From NCBI GenBank assembly GCA_011523195.1, contig WTHH01000366.1:1-7106 (forward strand): 7,106 nucleotides of DNA, given 5' to 3'. The stretch is from Verrucomicrobiales bacterium (GTDB lineage Bacteria; Verrucomicrobiota; Verrucomicrobiia; Limisphaerales; UBA1096). Every line of letters starts with the position of its first letter. The first letter of the stretch is position 1. Of the stretch, positions 5,217 to 7,106 are shown one piece after another. A model generated the notes under the pieces. It searched no databases, was not told the origin of the DNA, and worked only from the letters and a program-made list of their open reading frames with translations. The translations under genes and the position numbers were made by a program.

Positions 5217-6935
5217 TCAGTCTTGGGCAGGGCGCCAGTCGATCAGCTTTAGCTGGACGGAGCGGTGGCCGTTGAAGTCGTTAACCTGGGGGGCCACGGC
5301 GAGGTCGAATTGGTCCTTGGGTTCGTCCTCCGGCTTCAGGTTCCACCCGATGACTTCACAGGAGCCGCGCTCGTCGGTGACCCAGAATTTCGCGTGTTGC
5401 CGGTCCTTGCCCATGCGGTACACGGGGCTGGACAGGTTGAGGTCGGGAATGAGCAATTGAATCTCTGGGTTCCCTTGGCCAAGTGGTTCGAGTTGTCCCA
5501 TTTCCTCCACACGGACGAGGGTCATCTCGGACAGGTCAGTCTCGGCGTCGAGTTTCAGCGGGGGCTGGAACATGTCGGCAGTGATGATCTTGCTGGCAAT
5601 CTCGTTGATCCGCTCACGAAAGGCGTCGAGTCGGCCCGGCTTGACAGAGACGCCGGCAGCCATCGCGTGGCCCCCGTGGTCGTTGAGCAGGTCGTCGCAG
5701 CCGCGCATGGCCTCGGCGAGGTCGAAGCCCTCGATGCTGCGGGCCGAGCCTTTCCACCCATCGCCGTCACTCGCGAGGATGAATGTAGGCCGGTAAAATT
5801 CGCGCATGACCCGCGAGGCCACAATGCCAATCACGCCGAGATGCCATTCCATGTTGCCCTCGACGATGACGAAATCCTTTTCCGGGTTGAACCGTTCTCG
5901 GATGCTGTTAACGGCCTGGGTGGAAATGTCCCGTTCGATTTTCTGGCGTTCCCGGTTGTAGCCGTCCAGCAGGTTGGCGTTTTTCTCGGCTTCGATACTG
6001 TCATTGGACAGAAGAAGGTTCAGCGAGGCGGCCGGGTTTTCCATTCGACCGGCGGCGTTGAGGCGCGGACCGAGGTGAAAGCCGACGTTGAACACGCTCA
6101 CCGGCTGGCTGACGTTAGCGATTTTTTTCAGTGCGACGAGTCCCGGTCGTGTGGTTTCACTGAGTTGGTCGAGCCCGGCGCGGAGGAGTTTTCGGTTTTC
6201 GCCGGTCAACGGCACGAGGTCGGCCACGGTGCCAAGCGCGACCAGGTCGAGGTATTGCTTGAGGTCGAGGTCACGCTCGTTTTGCAGCCCTTCCTGTCGC
6301 CCGCGCTTGACGATGGCATGGGCGAGCTTGAAGGCGAGACCGACGGAGCACAACTCCTGAAAGTTGGGGTAATCGTCGCTGAGCTGCGGATTGACCATCG
6401 CCACCGGGTTGGGCGGGGGGACGCTGACCTGATGGTGGTCGAGGACGAGGACGTCGATTTTTTTCTCGTTGAGAAAATCGATGGCTTCCACGGCGGTCGA
6501 GCCGCAATCGACCGCGAGCACGACATCGACATCGAACTGATCGAGGCATTTCTCCAGCGAAACAGGGCTGAGCCCATAGCCATCGTCAAATCGGCCAGGA
6601 AGATACGGCTGCGCGTTCCAGCCGAGTCCGGTCAACACCTCCACTAGCAGTGCGGTGGAGCTGATGCCGTCCACGTCGTAGTCGCCATAAATCAACAACC
6701 GCTCGTTGTTACTTCGTGCCTTCCAAAGCCGCTCGATGGCGGCTTCCATATTTGGAATAAGAAATGGGTCGGCCAACAGCTTGAGCCTGGGGTTCAGGAA
6801 CTCGCTGACTTCCGCCTTGTTAGCAACACCCCGGTTGACGAGACATTGCGCCAGTAGTGGCGACAGCGGCAGCTCTCGAATGAGTTGGCCGGTTAACAGC
6901 GGTTGTGAAGGTGCGAGGCTCCAGCGATATTTCAC
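5217..6935 (-). CDS. recJ: Single-stranded-DNA-specific exonuclease RecJ
   Basis: A complete 572-residue RecJ, close to the usual 550-580 length. RecJ degrades single-stranded DNA 5' to 3' in the cytoplasm during RecF-pathway recombination, mismatch repair and base-excision repair. All DHH-superfamily motifs are visible: DYDVDG at 85-90, DCGS at 143-146, DHH at 166-168, GTVADLVPL at 235-243, GPRLNAAGRM at 289-298. The DHHA1 part carries WHLGVIGIVASR at 364-375, GSARS at 396-400 and GGHAMAAG at 421-428. The C-terminal region (from about 480, starting EPLGQGNPE) is the OB-type DNA-binding domain. The start is GTG at 6935, because no other ATG/GTG/TTG occurs in frame before the upstream stop at 6975-6977. 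A GAGGAGG lies 14 nt before it, unusually far (see findings). The gene is convergent with the ABC operon. Palindrome copy 6 encodes the Leu-Gly-Gln of the EPLGQGNPE segment. Confidence 0.97.
   Translation of the reverse strand: MKYRWSLAPSQPLLTGQLIRELPLSPLLAQCLVNRGVANKAEVSEFLNPRLKLLADPFLIPNMEAAIERLWKARSNNERLLIYGDYDVDGISSTALLVEVLTGLGWNAQPYLPGRFDDGYGLSPVSLEKCLDQFDVDVVLAVDCGSTAVEAIDFLNEKKIDVLVLDHHQVSVPPPNPVAMVNPQLSDDYPNFQELCSVGLAFKLAHAIVKRGRQEGLQNERDLDLKQYLDLVALGTVADLVPLTGENRKLLRAGLDQLSETTRPGLVALKKIANVSQPVSVFNVGFHLGPRLNAAGRMENPAASLNLLLSNDSIEAEKNANLLDGYNRERQKIERDISTQAVNSIRERFNPEKDFVIVEGNMEWHLGVIGIVASRVMREFYRPTFILASDGDGWKGSARSIEGFDLAEAMRGCDDLLNDHGGHAMAAGVSVKPGRLDAFRERINEIASKIITADMFQPPLKLDAETDLSEMTLVRVEEMGQLEPLGQGNPEIQLLIPDLNLSSPVYRMGKDRQHAKFWVTDERGSCEVIGWNLKPEDEPKDQFDLAVAPQVNDFNGHRSVQLKLIDWRPAQD
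5474..5486. repeat. TTGGCCAA palindrome, copy 6 (core 5475-5482)
   Basis: Third CTTGGCCAAGTGG 13-mer on the plus strand, here within recJ, which is read from the other strand as CCA CTT GGC CAA GGG (Pro-Leu-Gly-Gln-Gly). This segment is conserved in RecJ proteins in general (a Pro-x-Gly-x-Gly-Asn-Pro pattern), so the palindrome has been fitted into constrained coding sequence. Confidence 0.75.
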
Positions 6936-7033
6936 GCCGGAATCCGGACCCTCCTCATTATCCGGTTCAGTTTGTTAGTTTTGTTGTTCATAGACTAAAA
7001 ATTGTTCACTCGCGCTTGGCCAAGCGCTTGGAT
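6936..7033 (-). promoter_or_regulatory. Leader/intergenic region upstream of recJ
   Basis: These 98 bp lie between the end of the upstream partial gene and recJ. Most of it (about 6966-7010) is strikingly AT-rich for this window. Next to recJ are GAGGAGG (6956-6950) and an inverted repeat CCGGA-A-TCCGG (6937-6947) lying between it and the GTG start. GATAAT (minus strand, around 6964-6959) resembles a -10 box, but no matching -35 is seen. The far end holds palindrome copy 7. Confidence 0.4.
7012..7031. repeat. GCGCTTGGCCAAGCGC 16-bp palindrome, copy 7, overlapping a second palindrome
   Basis: The longest copy in the window: a perfect 16-bp palindrome at 7012-7027, overlapped by a second perfect palindrome CCAAGCGCTTGG at 7020-7031. 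Together they form 1.7 units of a 12-bp repeat GCGCTTGGCCAA. It is intergenic, starting 2 nt past the stop codon of the upstream minus-strand frame. On that strand it is followed 9-10 nt later by a T5 run, so weak terminator activity is possible, but the spacing is too long for a standard intrinsic terminator. Confidence 0.85.
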
Positions 7034-7106
7034 TTATTGTCCATCGGCATTCGTCCCAGTCTCTTCCGGTTCCTTTTTCGATGCCAACAGCGAGGCAACT
7101 ATGGAC
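7034..7106 (-). CDS. C-terminal end of an unidentified protein (runs off right edge)
   Basis: A minus-strand frame enters from the right edge and ends at TAA (7036-7034), giving 23 residues ending ASKKEPEETGTNADGQ. The charged, Glu/Lys-rich tail looks like a natural protein C-terminus, and the orientation matches recJ, with 98 bp between them. The stretch is far too short to identify, and another frame on the same strand is also open here, so this call rests on composition only. Confidence 0.35.
   Translation of the reverse strand, partial: SIVASLLASKKEPEETGTNADGQ

Noticed and set aside
5265..6647. Long open frame on the plus strand (460 codons)
   Set aside because: It is fully antisense to recJ, whose catalytic motifs are all intact. 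The predicted product is an artefact of GC-rich codon use.
7007..7031. Intrinsic terminator for the gene upstream of recJ
   Set aside because: A stem is possible, but the T5 run is about 10 nt past the stem base, and the same palindrome recurs inside coding sequences, so termination is unlikely to be its main purpose.
1..7106. CRISPR arrays, tRNA/rRNA genes, insertion sequences, phage or toxin-antitoxin genes
   Set aside because: None seen: no regularly spaced repeats, no transposase or integrase motifs, and no cloverleaf-like sequence. The iterated palindrome is irregularly spaced and not an array.

Overview
The window looks like ordinary chromosomal DNA from a fairly GC-rich bacterium. Verrucomicrobiota or a related PVC lineage is my best guess, based on the style of the RecJ N-terminus and the FtsK and lipoprotein genes; this is inference, since no marker RNA is present. 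There is no phage, transposon, CRISPR or RNA gene that I can recognise. Coding density is very high, and the only non-coding stretches are about 138, 12, 17 and 98 bp.

Layout: (1) positions 1-948, minus strand: the N-terminal 316 codons of an FtsK/SpoIIIE-type DNA translocase (four membrane segments, then a charged linker), running off the left edge. (2) Positions 1087-5199, plus strand, diverging from ftsK: a compact four-gene operon encoding a TPR/LysM lipoprotein, a membrane-anchored extracytoplasmic protein of unknown family, an ABC ATPase and a large ABC-2-type permease. Gene junctions are 12 nt apart, then a 4-nt ATGA overlap, then an 8-nt overlap, so translational coupling is likely. 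(3) Positions 5217-6935, minus strand, convergent with the operon: a complete recJ single-strand exonuclease gene. (4) Positions 7034-7106, minus strand: a probable C-terminal end of one more gene, upstream of recJ.

How they fit together: the ATPase and permease should form one ABC transporter, probably an exporter. The two preceding genes encode envelope proteins that may work with it outside the inner membrane, but no substrate can be read from the sequence. ftsK (chromosome segregation) and recJ (repair) are housekeeping neighbours.

The most unusual feature is a short palindrome, core TTGGCCAA with best form GCGCTTGGCCAAGCGC. It occurs seven times exactly in 7.1 kb where roughly 0.1 would be expected by chance. 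The copies lie in four different genes, on both coding orientations, in two different reading frames, and in intergenic DNA. A one-mismatch version fills the 17-bp gap between the two convergent stop codons. This behaves like a DNA-level highly iterated palindrome, comparable in kind to cyanobacterial HIP1, rather than a protein-coding constraint.
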